This document shows positions 12,131 to 22,929 of a stretch of DNA of 64,000 nt, one piece after another (position 1 is the first letter of the stretch; every line of letters starts with the position of its first letter). A program made the position numbers and the translations under genes. The stretch comes from Brachionus manjavacas. Its lineage: Eukaryota; Rotifera; Eurotatoria; Ploima; Brachionidae. The notes beneath the pieces are model-generated. The model was not told where the DNA came from, did no database searches, and saw nothing but the letters and a program-made list of their open reading frames with translations. The stretch lies in assembly GCA_019054805.1 (NCBI GenBank), contig JAHQIY010000010.1:1161501-1225500 (forward strand), written 5' to 3'.

Positions 12131-12560
12131 TTAAAGCCCGATTTTGAGATCAAAGGTTCGAAAGGACCTGAGGAAGCTAAAAATTGATAAAAATTTCAGA
12201 ACCAATACGAATAAACGCGAAAATCTAGTATTATAATTAAGCCAAAATTGCTTTAAGTTTGTTTCTGGATCATATTCTATATTCAAAAAGTCGTCGATTT
12301 CACGTTTAAACAACAAATGTTCATTTGTTTCAGTACATATGCTTTCTTTTTTTTTTCCATAAATGTGAAGAACTTTCTTCTTTTCTTCGGTGATTTTAAA
12401 AGACTATCATCAGAATCATTTCCAAGTTTAGTTAAAGGACGACTTTTTTCATTCGAAAAACTCTGATTTGTTTCATAATCAGGATTTTCATCTATTTCAC
12501 TACGTACTGAACTAGGTGGTGTATTTGTTTACCTTTGAGTAAGCTTCCATTCTTTGTATA
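12131..12560 (-). pseudogene. hAT-family transposase C-terminal remnant
   Basis: On the minus strand an open stretch reads NTPPSSVRSEIDENPDYET, then SLLKSPKKRRKFF. After a frame change it reads LLFKREIDDFLNIEYDPETN and LKQFWLNYNTRFSRLF. The pattern of Glu-Ile before a short hydrophobic run, then an aromatic W-x-x-N block followed by Leu-rich helices, matches the dimerisation (hATC) region of hAT transposases. The fragment is frameshifted and lacks the catalytic core. The BED-finger remnant at 16033-16215 lies on the same strand in the expected N-terminal direction, but the homeobox gene sits between them. Confidence 0.45.
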
Positions 12561-13745
12561 GCTGGTCTCTTCATACACTTGTGAAGAAAATTTGTTTATT
12601 TTTTTCCAATCCAGAAATTTAAACTCTAATTAAAAAATGGATCCGTAAAGAGTTTGATGCGGCCCTAAATCCGTAATAATATGGTTCAAAAGCATGTCTT
12701 AGTTTGTACTGCAGCAAAATCGAACGAAATTTTGCAGAAATTTAATAAAATTGGCCAAAATATTTTAAATAAAATGAATTGTAAAAAGTAATTTTTTTTA
12801 GAAATAAGCCAATTCTTTTTAGATTAGTCTTAATCATAAATTTTACTAAAATTTGATTTTATGGGCTCTTATGCGGAATCTAACAAAACTTCTTTTGATT
12901 AAAATTCAAGATAGTCATTAAACAAATCTTTGGTTATCCATATGTCTCATCTGAATAAAATTATCATCCAAATCAAATGTGTTGAAGCGTTTGTCAAAAG
13001 AAAATCTGGTAGACCCCGCAAAAAAAAGCCCATTTTAAAGGCAAAGTAAAATTTTGGATCGAATTTCATAAATTTTAAAACTTTATTTTTTAAAATTTTT
13101 AAAATTGATCGCAATTTCTTAAAATGCATTAAAATTTAAAATGTTTTAATAAAATTTTATCAAAAATTTTACTTTGAATCCCAGTTTTTCTCCCCGTAGC
13201 CTACCTTAAAAACTAATTTTCGTAAATAAAATAAAATAAAAATAATTTATTTAATTTTAATATTTCTAATATTTAAAATTGAAACCTGAGTTTAGAATTC
13301 TAAAATAAAATTTTCTTAAGAGCTTTCAATTTGAACTTGAATTTGAGCTTCAGAGTCGCGGTAAATTTTGATATTTTTTTGATTAAAGCGGCGTAAATTA
13401 GGTGAAAATAGACGAACCTATAATTTAATAAATCAAAAATGTTTTTGTACAAGTTTCTTATTTGTGAATTTCACAAAATCGTTTTTTGATAAAGAAAAAA
13501 GACATATGTATTAATAAAGTTTTTATATGTGGACTTAAGATATTTGTTTGTAGTGTTTGATTTTTATTTTTTTGTAACCGAATAATTATTTTTTATTTTT
13601 TTTAATAAAATAATTTCTTAGATATTTTGTTTCCCAATTTTCTTTTAATATTATTCCAAAATAGAAGATAGATTTATAAATTCAAAATATAAATTTATTG
13701 GAAAAAAAATTTAAATTCAAAAGCCAATTTGTTTGTTGATAAATA
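12561..13745. other. AT-rich intergenic DNA upstream of the homeobox gene
   Basis: No gene recognised. A 39-codon plus-strand stretch ending near 13049 contains SGRPRKKK, an AT-hook-like or Tc1 linker-like motif, too short to name. The rest is AT-rich. Confidence 0.45.
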
Positions 13746-13749
13746 AAAA

Positions 13750-13807
13750 GCGCCAAATTAAATAGTCTTAATAGATAGGACAAATTTGACTAGGCGCCAA
13801 ATTAAAT
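13750..13807 (+). promoter_or_regulatory. Two E2F-like sites upstream of the homeobox gene
   Basis: An exact 14-base direct repeat, GCGCCAAATTAAAT, occurs at 13750-13763 and 13794-13807. Its first eight bases, read on the other strand, are TTTGGCGC, the classical E2F/DP consensus (TTTSSCGC). The copies lie roughly 150 and 200 bases before the start codon at 13947, a plausible proximal-promoter position. CG-containing octamers are rare in such AT-rich DNA, which makes a chance pair less likely. Regulation by E2F is inferred. Confidence 0.45.
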
Positions 13808-13946
13808 CGGTCTCGATCATGGACACTATTAGACCAAGTTCGTTAAATAACTCAATTATAAAAAATCCTCCAAATTTTCAAAATTAATTTGTTATCAAAA
13901 ATAAATTTAATTTGTTTAATTTAATTTACTCAAATCGATATCTTAA

Positions 13947-14835
13947 ATGGATTCATTAATCAAAAGCGAACAAATCTTCACATCACAAAATTTGCTCGAG
14001 GCAGACCACGATTTTTTGAATTCACTGCTTCCATTAGATGAAGACAACTCTTTTTGTGATTCAATAGACAATTATACTCATGGGCTTTTCCTACCTGTTC
14101 TATCACCCACATCCTCTTCATCGACTTCGTCATCAACAGCATCTTTTTTTAACATCACTGAGTCGACTGAAATGAATTTTAGCAATCAGGCTCATCAGCC
14201 CTCCTTATCCCCCGCTCCTTCAGCCACTTCCACAAATTCTTCTCTCAGTCTTTCGATCGATATGAATGCAGCCAATTTTCTTCTCCTGAATCCTCAGTCA
14301 AAGACCTCTCTAGGATCAGATGGCTATGACAATTTTTCTTTGACATCAAATTTTAATGATCAATTCATAGGCCAATCAAGCCAAATATCGAATTGGACCA
14401 GTGGAGTCAAGCAGGACGTATCAGTGGGAACAGATTTGACCATCGGACGAGAGGTCAGATGCAAAAAAGACTTCGACTGGTCCAACGGACTCAAGTTCAA
14501 TCTAATTGACAGCTCTAGGATTCCTAACTTCGGAATTTCAAACCAAATTGTTAAAAATGATAAAGAGTCCTTTAAATTAGTTGAAAAAATTCAGCCGAAA
14601 AAATCACGAACCAAATACACCAAAGAACAAATTGATGTACTCGAATCGACCTACTGGAGAAATGCATATCCGGATGTTATCACAATAGAACACTTGAGTA
14701 AATCGCTTGGTATAAGTAGAGAAAAAATAAATGTATTAAAATATTTTATTCAAAAATTTTAGTCATAAACTACATTTTTTATTTAAGATTTGGTTCCAAA
14801 ATAGAAGAGCTAGAAGCAAACGACACGGAATTTGA
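13947..14835 (+). CDS. PRD-like homeodomain transcription factor, HESX/ANF-like
   Basis: Two exons, 13947-14732 and 14788-14835, are separated by a 55-bp GT-AG intron (GTATTA...TTTAAG) and give 277 residues. The homeodomain occupies residues 217-276 at the extreme C-terminus: Arg5 is present, QIDVLE in helix 1, YPDV before helix 2, and helix 3 INIWFQNRRARSKRH with Gln at position 50. The intron splits helix 3 just before IWFQNRR, a position common in PRD-like genes. The N-terminal 200 residues are Ser/Thr/Asn-rich and low complexity, with an acidic Leu-rich start (DHDFLNSLLPLDED) that could be an activation or repression patch. By eye, IWFQNRRA-x-x-KR-H and the YP loop are nearest HESX/ANF, but other PRD-like subfamilies are possible. 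No paired box is seen. It presumably acts as a DNA-binding developmental regulator in the nucleus. Confidence 0.9.
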
Positions 14836-15680
14836 GTTTTGTTTTTTTAGATTTTTTAAAAATTTTTTGTACCAAAATTTTTTCAAATTTAGCAATTAAC
14901 ACAAATTGAATTTTTGCCCTTAATATGAATAATTTAAAAATAAATAATTGTTTTATTTATTTTAAAAAAACTATCAAAGTTTTTTGTTTTGAATCCTTTA
15001 ATTTACCTAGATTTCAAAATTGTTTTTATTACCCGCAAAATTGAAATTCTATCTGATTGTAGTTTGTGAAAGCTTGGTTCAAGTTGACCCCTAAATGGCC
15101 ATAGATTTCAAGTCAAGATGGTGAAATTTTGAAAAGAAAAAATTAATGAAAAATTTAAGAAAATAAATAAATAGACATTGTTCAGTCTATTTTCCCAAAG
15201 TCTAGAAAAAAAAAGGGAAAACAATTTTTTCATTTTGATAACAACAAAATTACATAAGTGTATTAAATTTTGGAAAATAATTAATTAATCGACATCTAAA
15301 AATATTAACAGAGGAGCGCTTTAATTTTTTAAAGACTTTTCAACAATTTTTAATTATTTGAAGTAAATAATATCATCATAGATACCATAAAACATCTTTG
15401 TGTTCATTTGGCGTTAAAAAAGAAATTCTTTAGACTCTTTGGATCTTAACTGCAGAATAAATATAAGCCTTCTATTCTTAAAACGATTTTATAAAAACTA
15501 TGATTTCATAAACTCGCAAAAAGGTGCAACATTGATTATTTTCATTCAAAACTTCTAAAATTTTAAATAAATTAAAATCGTTTTTCATTAATTCAAATTT
15601 AATAAAAATGAGCTTAATAAATTTTATTTACTAAATTCAACGGTAAAAATCAATTCAAAATTAGTAGGAGTAGGAGTTAC
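14836..15680. other. AT-rich 3' flank of the homeobox gene
   Basis: No coding motif or RNA gene is visible. Long A/T runs predominate. Confidence 0.5.
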
Positions 15681-15689
15681 TGCGGCAAA

Positions 15690-16215
15690 GTGCTTAATAC
15701 CGTGCAAAGTGCAAATATTGCGCTAAGTCATTAAGGATATTGCAGTCTATATGAATTAAATCTAATATTTCTTTATCAATTTGAGCTTTGAAACCATTAA
15801 CTGTCCTTTTTGATATTGCTTCTTTTTTTAGCGCGAATTCATTTTTGATACCACAATTTTTTATAAAATAATGAAAATATCCATTAAAATTAAGAATTGC
15901 TACATTTAATCATATGCTCCAGCCTTCAGAAAAAAATTATATTTCATTGAATAACCCACATTTATAAATAGGTGATAAATTTCTCAAAGAAATAGAATTT
16001 AATTTTTTAACATTTTATGATTTTTGTGATTTTTAATTCCAAAAAAAAATATCATGAATGTTAGCTAAATGAATAGTCAGCGAACTTGAACTAGTTTTGA
16101 TAGAGAATTCTGCCGAACAATTGATTACTTGGCAAACAATTATGTTCTCATATTTTATCATATATTGCCATACAAAACTTTCGTTTCTTCTTTTCAAGAC
16201 TGGAGAAACCATCAT
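15690..16215 (-). pseudogene. BED-type zinc finger remnant (probable hAT transposase N-terminus)
   Basis: A 60-codon minus-strand frame (16215-16033) reads ESFVWQYMIKYENIIVCQ, then a Ser-rich link, then LTIHLANIHDIFF. The W-x-Y aromatic start, Cys-x4-Cys pair and His-x4-His pair are the BED finger layout found at the N-terminus of hAT transposases and their domesticated relatives. Downstream on the same strand, about 15830-15690, another short open stretch (NGFKAQIDKEILDLIHIDC) may be a continuation. No intact transposase is present. Confidence 0.5.
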
Positions 16216-16655
16216 AGAGTTTGAATCAATTACTTGTTACAAATTACTTGACATCGGAATTTCAAATAAGTGAGATTATTTAATTTAATACAATATTTTT
16301 TAATTTTAATTTGATTAAGATTTCAAATGTATTTATATTAAAGAAGTTTCATAAGCTTAGATTTTTTTTTAGATTTTATTGCTTCTAAAAGTACTAGAAT
16401 TTCATGATGCACGAATTCTTTTTTTATTCAAGAAAATTAAATTCAATAGAAAGCTAATTTTTTGAAATATTTTTTATGAGAAAAAAACGTATGTTCAAAA
16501 GAAAACATTATATTGTTATTTTCAAAAAGACTTCTTTGCGAAAATTTTCAAAATTTGATTTTTTAAAAATAATTTATTTTGAAAAAAAAATTAAGAAAAA
16601 TATCACCAGAAAATTCATCTTAATTTGATCACATCTTAATCCATCTTAACCGGTT
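16216..16655. other. AT-rich intergenic DNA
   Basis: No feature recognised between the BED remnant and the following LINE. Confidence 0.5.
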
Positions 16656-17950
16656 TTGATAACCGGTTATTATTATTATCTATCTTTCTGTCTGATTAAT
16701 GGCTAGAGCATCCAGTCCATAAAGGAGCACTGCACTTACGAATGTTTGGTATAACTGGGCCTTTATTTTATAGTCAAGGCTGATGCTAATGACGCTTCCT
16801 TTTTAGCTTCATCAAACAAGCGCTGCCATGTTTGATGAAGTTTGTTTACATTTTATGTGGATGTGGTTTGTCATCAACTTGTTAAAGGAGACTCCCAGGT
16901 ACTTCTTTTGATCTTCTCTTGTCAGTTGGCGCCTTTCCATTCCTAAGCAGTGCCTTTTTTTAGTTTTTTTTTTTTTTGAGCCAAAGATCATGATTACAGT
17001 TTTTTCTGGATTAAACTTGATTTGCGCAAGACGACCAAATTCCTCAGTCTTATCAATAAGCTTTTCAAGTCCTGTCTCAGTGTCTCAGTGCTGATTAGAA
17101 TGATGTCATCGGCGTAAAGAAAGGTGTCAACTCGTATCGATCCGACTTTAACGCCTTTATGCAATTTAGAAAAGCTTTGGAGAGAGTGGTCCACCCTGCT
17201 TGACACCAACAGAGGTCCTAAATTTTTCATTCTTCTCACCTTCATTCACCACAAGTGCTAATGATTACGCATAGTATCTCATTAGTGTTAAAACATAATG
17301 ACCAAGTAGCTTAACTATTAGTTTTTCCCACAGAAAGCATCTTACCACTTTATCAAAAGCCTTCGACGCGTCAATCGCGCAAGCAAATGTTTTTCTTTTC
17401 TCATATCTTCCTAAAAAGATGGTTTCACGAAACATGAAAAGAGTGTGCACACGAACTCTTTTTTTTTTTAACCAAACTGCTTTGGACTTTTATGCTGGAA
17501 CCTATTAATTTCCAAAAGAATCATTTTCTCGTATATAATTGATAGTGGGTCCGAGAGCATAATTGGCCTGGTATTAGACACATTAATTTCTATTTTATTG
17601 TATTTTAAAAGTGGTTTTATAATTCCAATATTGAACTTTGAAGGCATTACTTGATTCTGAACGCATATCTTTAGCAGGCTCCAGACTAGGATGATCAATT
17701 CCTCACACATACCGTACTTAAACATTTCGAGTGTTACATTTGATATCCTAGTTGCCTTTCCATTTGAGAGATTCTTGAAAATATTTTTTACGTCATTCTT
17801 GGTACAATTGAAATTTAGTTTCACTCCAGCGTATTTCTGTACAAAATCTTCGACTCTGTTTTCCACCTCATTCTCGCGATTCCCATTTATTAAAAATGTT
17901 GCTCATACTTTTTTTTCAATTCACCTAGTGGTATAGTGATGCTCGTGTTC
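16656..17950 (-). mobile_element. Degenerate LINE with reverse transcriptase fragments
   Basis: On the minus strand, 17866-17468 reads from a pre-RT region (NGKATRISNVTLEMFKYG) through PSKFNIGIIKPLLKY and NTRPIMLSDPLSIIYEKM. The stretch 17450-17265 holds the motif A region CAIDASKAFDKVVR, and 17245-16994 holds the catalytic YADDIILIS. A distal LLYGLDALAINQTE block near 16700 is typical of LINE C-termini. Stops and frameshifts separate the blocks, and the 5' half is missing. The YADDIILIS and NxRPI blocks resemble the copy at 52430-53720, so the two probably belong to one family. Confidence 0.8.
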
Positions 17951-17986
17951 GTTCTATTGATCGACTTAAGCTCATGTCATAAAGTA

Positions 17987-18047
17987 TTTTTATCATTCTT
18001 GTAGAGTCATTTTTAAAACTCAAAAGACTCTACAAGACTGATAAAAA
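17987..18047. repeat. Imperfect hairpin with a roughly 20-bp stem
   Basis: TTTTTATCATTCTTGTAGAG (17987 onward) pairs with CTCTACAAGACTGATAAAAA (to about 18047) across a short loop. It lies just beyond the truncated 5' side of the LINE and could be the remains of a MITE. Confidence 0.4.
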
Positions 18048-18059
18048 TGAAAAGAGAAT

Positions 18060-18718
18060 ATCAAGAATAAGAAGAAGAAAAGAAAAGGAAAAATACTGAT
18101 TACTGAATAATTTATTTATTGAATTTAAATTTAATTTTTAATATCATTTGAAAGTTAAATTTGTCACTATGTAAAATTTTACAAATTAACTTCTCAAAAA
18201 AAGTTAAAAAAAAAAATTCCCTTAACTTTTCATGCTTTGAAAAAAGCTAAAAGATAAAGCGTCATGAGGAATACATCTAGTTCATAATCTTATAATAAAA
18301 ACATACCCTAGAGACATGGATTTTTTATCTGTTTAACAAATTGCCCGGTGAGCATATTATTTAATAAAGAACTTATTATTTTCCTATGAAAAAAACTATT
18401 ATTTGTTCAAGATTAATCTATTTTTCTAAAAAAAATTAAAGAATCATTTAATAGAAAGAAAAAAATTCGCTTCTAATCTTTAATATCTGATAATCATTTA
18501 TTGATTCAAGAAAGTTTAGAGTAAACTTAAGTGATTATTTGATCAATTATTAGGAGTCTAAAAAGCTTAAGCGAAATAAAAGTATTTCCCTTTTTAAAAT
18601 TTTTAAAATTAAAGGAAAAAAAGAAATTTAAAAGAAGTTGAAACACAATCTAACATGGTATGTTTCAATATTTTTATCAAAAGTATCTTTAATATCTTTT
18701 TTAAAATTATTATTTTTA
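18060..18718. other. AT-rich intergenic DNA
   Basis: No feature recognised. Confidence 0.5.
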
Positions 18719-19225
18719 CAGTGGCCCTTGCCAAAATGAAACGTTCCGTTCCAGATGAGGGAACGGAATGGAGACGCATTCCTTAAAAAAACATTCCCGT
18801 TCCGTTCCATTCCATCCATTCCCTTCCATCCATTCCCTTCCATCCATTCGGTTCCGTTCCATCCATCCATTCCATTCCATCGTTCAAACCATTCAAATCA
18901 AACTATCTGATCTATCTGACCATTCCATTCCAACCATTGCGTTTGGAACGGAATGGAATGGTTATAAGGGCTTGAAATGATTGAAACGGAATGGTCAGAT
19001 AGATCAGATAGTTTGATTTGAATGGTTTGAACGTAACCGAATGGATGAAATCGAATGGAATGCTCAAATGGAATGGAATGGAACGGAATGGAACGGAATG
19101 GAATGGAACGGAATGGAACGGAATGGAATGGAATGGAACGGAACGGAACGGAATGGAATGGAACGGAATGGAACGGAATGAAATGGATGGAACGGAACGT
19201 CTCATTTTGGCAAGAACTACTGTAT
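18719..19225. mobile_element. Fold-back element built of GGAAT/GGAAC pentamers
   Basis: The ends are inverted repeats: left ACAGTGGCCCTTGCCAAAAT, right (reverse complement) ACAGTAGTTCTTGCCAAAAT, both running into GARACGTTCCGTTCC. Inside each end is a degenerate pentamer array, ATTCC/GTTCC-type on the left (18742-18880) and GGAAT/GGAAC-type on the right (19034-19195), in mirror orientation. The centre holds a nearly perfect 46-bp inverted repeat (18881-18927 with 18988-19033) and an inner CCATTCCATTCC/GGAATGGAATGG pair. The whole half-kilobase can fold on itself. A CAGTG start with 8-bp flanks TATTTTTA/TATTATTT (six of eight matching) suggests a hAT-type non-autonomous origin; that assignment is inferred. 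There are no genes. Confidence 0.75.
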
Positions 19226-19882
19226 TATTTATTAAATATATAATTCCATATATATAATCGGTTTAATTGAATTTTATGACTTGCAAAAAAATTTTTTTTG
19301 ATTTTTTTTAAGACTAGTTTATTAATACTCTTGAGGTTTTTTCTCGAGTTTTACATACTTCAGGTTTTGGGGTTTGAAAGTAAAATAAGTTGTTTATTGT
19401 TGGGCCTTAAGGCCTAATTTTATTAACAAAACATTTTTAACTGGGAAAAAAGATATACTAGGAGAATGATATTTAAAAAAAAATGTAACAAAATATTGGC
19501 ATGTTTAGTGTAAATTTTAATAGTCCTTCACTTGCCTAAAGTACAAATGAAATTTACACAATCTGACTGTTTGCAAAGGTAGTTTTGTTTAGACCACAAC
19601 AATACGCTAACATTCTTACTTTTTTTAATGAAAAAAATTTCATCATTTTTTAATTATTTTTCTTTTAACTTTTTTAATTTTTAATCTGAAAAAACTACTG
19701 TACGAACTACAATTTTGAAAATAAAGATACATATGTTCGAAATATTCTTAATAAAAATTTCAAGACTGTATAAATGTAAACTTATAAATACTAAAATAAA
19801 CTACAATTTTGCATAAATTTTAAAAAAGATTACAAAAAATGATCGCAAAAGATATTTATTTTATACAAAGCTTAAATCAAAA
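19226..19882. other. AT-rich flank of the six-pass membrane protein gene
   Basis: Includes the probable 3' untranslated region of the minus-strand gene that follows. No other feature recognised. Confidence 0.5.
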
Positions 19883-21319
19883 TTAAATTGAATATTTTCT
19901 GTCTGTTGAGAACAATTTTTTGTACTCCAACCATTCCAAAAATTTCTCAATGATAAATAATTGGTAACAGCATCCTAAAGAGAGAAAAATCACTAGCAGA
20001 TCTGAGACAAACTGAGCGTGCATCTTAACAACAAATAGGCCTTTAATTTTTGTGGTCACTTTAAACCCATGTTCGCTATTAAAATTATGATCGACAAAAT
20101 TAGACTTTACTTCAGAATGAGAAAAATATTGCTTGTAAAAATTGTCATCATATCGGTTTAAGTAATTGGACGTAATTTGAACTGACTCTGAGGTATTTCT
20201 TAGGCTTAGTTTATTACGGCTTAAATCTGTCAAAAAATCCGCATAGTTCGATACTTGCGGGTTGAAAAAATTCAAGTTGGTTTTTTCCCATGAGGTTAAT
20301 CTGTAAAATTGGAGCACGTCCACCATGTCCCAAATGCTTAAAAAAAATATCACAAAAATAGAGTGAATAATCCATTTTAATGCATGATTGGACTTTTTTT
20401 CAAATTTTTTGCACTTGACCAGCCAAAAATAGTCAAACTGAGATTCAATGTCTTGTTTGGTCTCGGCCTCACACTCGTCTGTTTCTTTGACCATGTATGA
20501 GTAGATTCCGAGTGAGCAGACCGAAAAAATCATAAAAAATAAATTTAAATGAAAATTATAAAGTGCTAAATTTTCTTGGGATTTTTGAGGCATGTGGCTC
20601 TGACTTAGCATCAAGTTAGAATTCACCTCAACAAGAACATAGTCGTTAGTGTTGACGCCCATTGATTCTAAGTCCATTTTGGTCTTGATAAAAATTTGGT
20701 TCAAATAGGTCCATATTTTGGTGTTCAGCGTTGAAAAGACCGTACCAGTCCCAAGCTGACCACAGATCCGTTTCATGCTTATTACATTAAATGGAATAAT
20801 TGTTAAAAAAAGGAAAAGATTTATGCACAACTGAACTCTGAATAAAATTTGATTTTTGTTTATTTTCTGATTTACTATTAAATAGCCTAGTAGAAGAATA
20901 TTAACTAGAATTGTGGTAAGGTTTATGTTGAAGACAAGTACCATTTTAATGCAGTTTTTAACCATGTTAAATTCGATTATTTCGCTCATGTTGATTAAAG
21001 TCTTCAGTCTAATAATTGGTTTAGTCTGGTCACTGGTGTTTTTCATGAATTGGACATAGTCTGTTTTGGTAATGTCAATTTTATCAGAATTCAGAGCGTA
21101 AAGCCTCGTTAGCCACGACATTAAATCAAAAGATGAGTCAAGTTTTTTAAGCGAGTCATTGCGCGTCAAAAAGCCTTTTTCGTAGCTTTGGACCGAATTT
21201 TTTTCTAAATTAGCGTTTGGCATTGAATATTTCAGCAATTCGAATACAAAAATAAATGCTAGATTTGCTTTGAGGAGTAAGATGGACGTCTTTACGCAAT
21301 TAAGAGCGAATTTCCTCAT
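19883..21319 (-). CDS. Intronless multi-pass membrane protein of unknown family
   Basis: A 478-residue open frame starts at the first Met after an AT-rich leader and ends in TAA. Hydrophobic segments are visible at about residues 11-30, 124-148, 157-182, 253-276, 313-334 and 436-458, so six membrane passes are likely. The loops are long: about 90 residues after the first segment, about 70 between the third and fourth, about 35 Glu/Asp/Lys-rich residues between the fourth and fifth, and about 100 between the fifth and last. Sequons occur at Asn94 and Asn375. Cysteines at 186, 268, 450 and 451 and an acidic CEAETKQDIESQ stretch are notable. I recognise no family signature; the spacing does not fit otopetrins, tetraspanins or seven-pass receptors. 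An intronless long frame in a genome of intron-rich genes could mean a retrocopy or a lineage-specific family. Function unknown. Confidence 0.75.
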   Translation of the reverse strand: MRKFALNCVKTSILLLKANLAFIFVFELLKYSMPNANLEKNSVQSYEKGFLTRNDSLKKLDSSFDLMSWLTRLYALNSDKIDITKTDYVQFMKNTSDQTKPIIRLKTLINMSEIIEFNMVKNCIKMVLVFNINLTTILVNILLLGYLIVNQKINKNQILFRVQLCINLFLFLTIIPFNVISMKRICGQLGTGTVFSTLNTKIWTYLNQIFIKTKMDLESMGVNTNDYVLVEVNSNLMLSQSHMPQKSQENLALYNFHLNLFFMIFSVCSLGIYSYMVKETDECEAETKQDIESQFDYFWLVKCKKFEKKSNHALKWIIHSIFVIFFLSIWDMVDVLQFYRLTSWEKTNLNFFNPQVSNYADFLTDLSRNKLSLRNTSESVQITSNYLNRYDDNFYKQYFSHSEVKSNFVDHNFNSEHGFKVTTKIKGLFVVKMHAQFVSDLLVIFLSLGCCYQLFIIEKFLEWLEYKKLFSTDRKYSI

Positions 21320-22440
21320 TTGATATCTAAAAAGTAAAATCTTAAAAAATAGAAAAACATTTTTTTTCTAATTTTATTGAATAATTTTAGTTTGCTCTAA
21401 GAATTTAGAATTTGGAATAACTTGGTACTTAAATTTCATACTAAACTGGATTTATTAGGTAAAATTTATTATAATTTTTTTAAAACTACCTTAAATTTAC
21501 TTTAACAAGGTTTGTCACTTGCAAATTTCTTAGAGTCAATTTATTCATTGATTGAATGCTGAGGAACTTATGAAAAAATTAAAATTCTAGTAAAATTATT
21601 TTTCAATTTAAAAAGGTTATTTAATCAGTTAATTTTAACTTTTTAAATTTTAGCTTTCCTGTAAACTCAACATATTTAAAAAGAAGACAAAGACTAATTT
21701 GTAGAAATTTTTATTTTTAAATTTTAATCAGCTCTTGTAAAATTATTCATCTGAATGATCACGTAGTTTAGATAGAGCAAACGAAGCATGGCTGAAAAAA
21801 AGCATTAGATAGCCAAGTAGTGAAAAAGAGCATCATAATTTTAATTTTTTTTATATATTATAATTTAACCTAGAAATTAAAATTTTTATTACGATTACAA
21901 TTCATAAAATTTATTTCAATCATTTTCGTTACTATAGTTTTTATTGAAAAAATTTTAAGATTTTTATTCAAAAACACTATTATTTTTGCAAATAATTAAT
22001 GATAAAAATTTTGAGTTATTTTCCAAATAAAAGCATTTATTCTTTTACATTTATTTTTTAACCGATATTCGCATGTTTTAATTAGAATGTGTAATATTTT
22101 GTTTATAAATTGCGATAAACATTAAAGAAAGCCCAATTATTTTTATATTTTTTTTTAACCCAAATAGGTTCTATAACCCATTTTATCCTAATTAAATCTT
22201 ATTTAAATAAAATAAATTTTCTTATAAAGAAATTTATTTTTAATTACAGCATTTAATTACAGCATTGCTGAATTTTAAAATTGGTTATTTAAACCTAATT
22301 TTGGCTTTATCTTTTCAAAAGTCTTGATTCATAGTCTTCTCTAAATATAATTAAGAAAATATTGACTTAAAATTAAAATTTATAATTCACTATTTATAAT
22401 TCACCTCAAATATTATGCACCAAAAAACCTTGAAAAAACT
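21320..22440. other. AT-rich intergenic DNA
   Basis: No coding motif, RNA gene or repeat structure recognised. Confidence 0.5.
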
Positions 22441-22449
22441 TAAACCACT

Positions 22450-22640
22450 TACAGTCTCAAATTGTCTTTTTGAGTTGAGTGAGACACATTTTGTTCCATT
22501 ATTAGTCAAACTGGTGGAAGAGTTTAAAGGTGATTTCGAATCAAGATATTTCGAATATCCAACTATATTGCATAATCGCTATCTATAGTTTCTTTTTTTT
22601 CTAAACTTTCAAATGTTTAAGCTGTGACTCGTTTATTTCA
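22450..22640 (+). mobile_element. LINE 3' terminal fragment, same family as the right-end LINEs
   Basis: One frame reads NCLFELSETHF, then LLVKLVEEFKGDFESRYFEY. The nucleotide sequence closely follows 61090-61240 (TTTTTGAGTTGAGTGAGA, a GGTGGAGGAATAC-like block, TTTCGAATCGAGATAT). It is a 5'-truncated, diverged copy of the LINE at 58-61 kb. Confidence 0.7.
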
Positions 22641-22929
22641 ATTTATATATCTTAATTATTTCAAAATCTTTAAGAGCTTTAACTCATCACAGATAAACAA
22701 GCATATAAAAAAAAATGAAAAATAAAAATTTTAATCAAGTTCTTGGTAAAGTTAACCTTCACTCTAAATGGTTGATGAAATATAACAACATCGCAGTTCA
22801 CGGAAAAAAAAAATTATTAAAAAAAATTATTAAAAAAATTTGATCAAACCAAAAATAGGGTACAAACTATTTTACACTAGAAAAACTATATAAGTCTTTA
22901 ATCGGATCTTCAATTAAATACTATTTTCT

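Noticed and set aside
12985..13049. SGRPRKKK motif that looks like an AT-hook protein
   Set aside because: The open stretch is about 39 codons with no start context or neighbours; it could be a Tc1 linker relic but is too short to call.
18628..19257. Frames with repeated Trp-Asn-Gly-Met-Glu or Ser-Ile-Pro-Phe-His on both strands
   Set aside because: Translations of the pentamer arrays inside the fold-back element; periodic by nature and not evidence of a protein.
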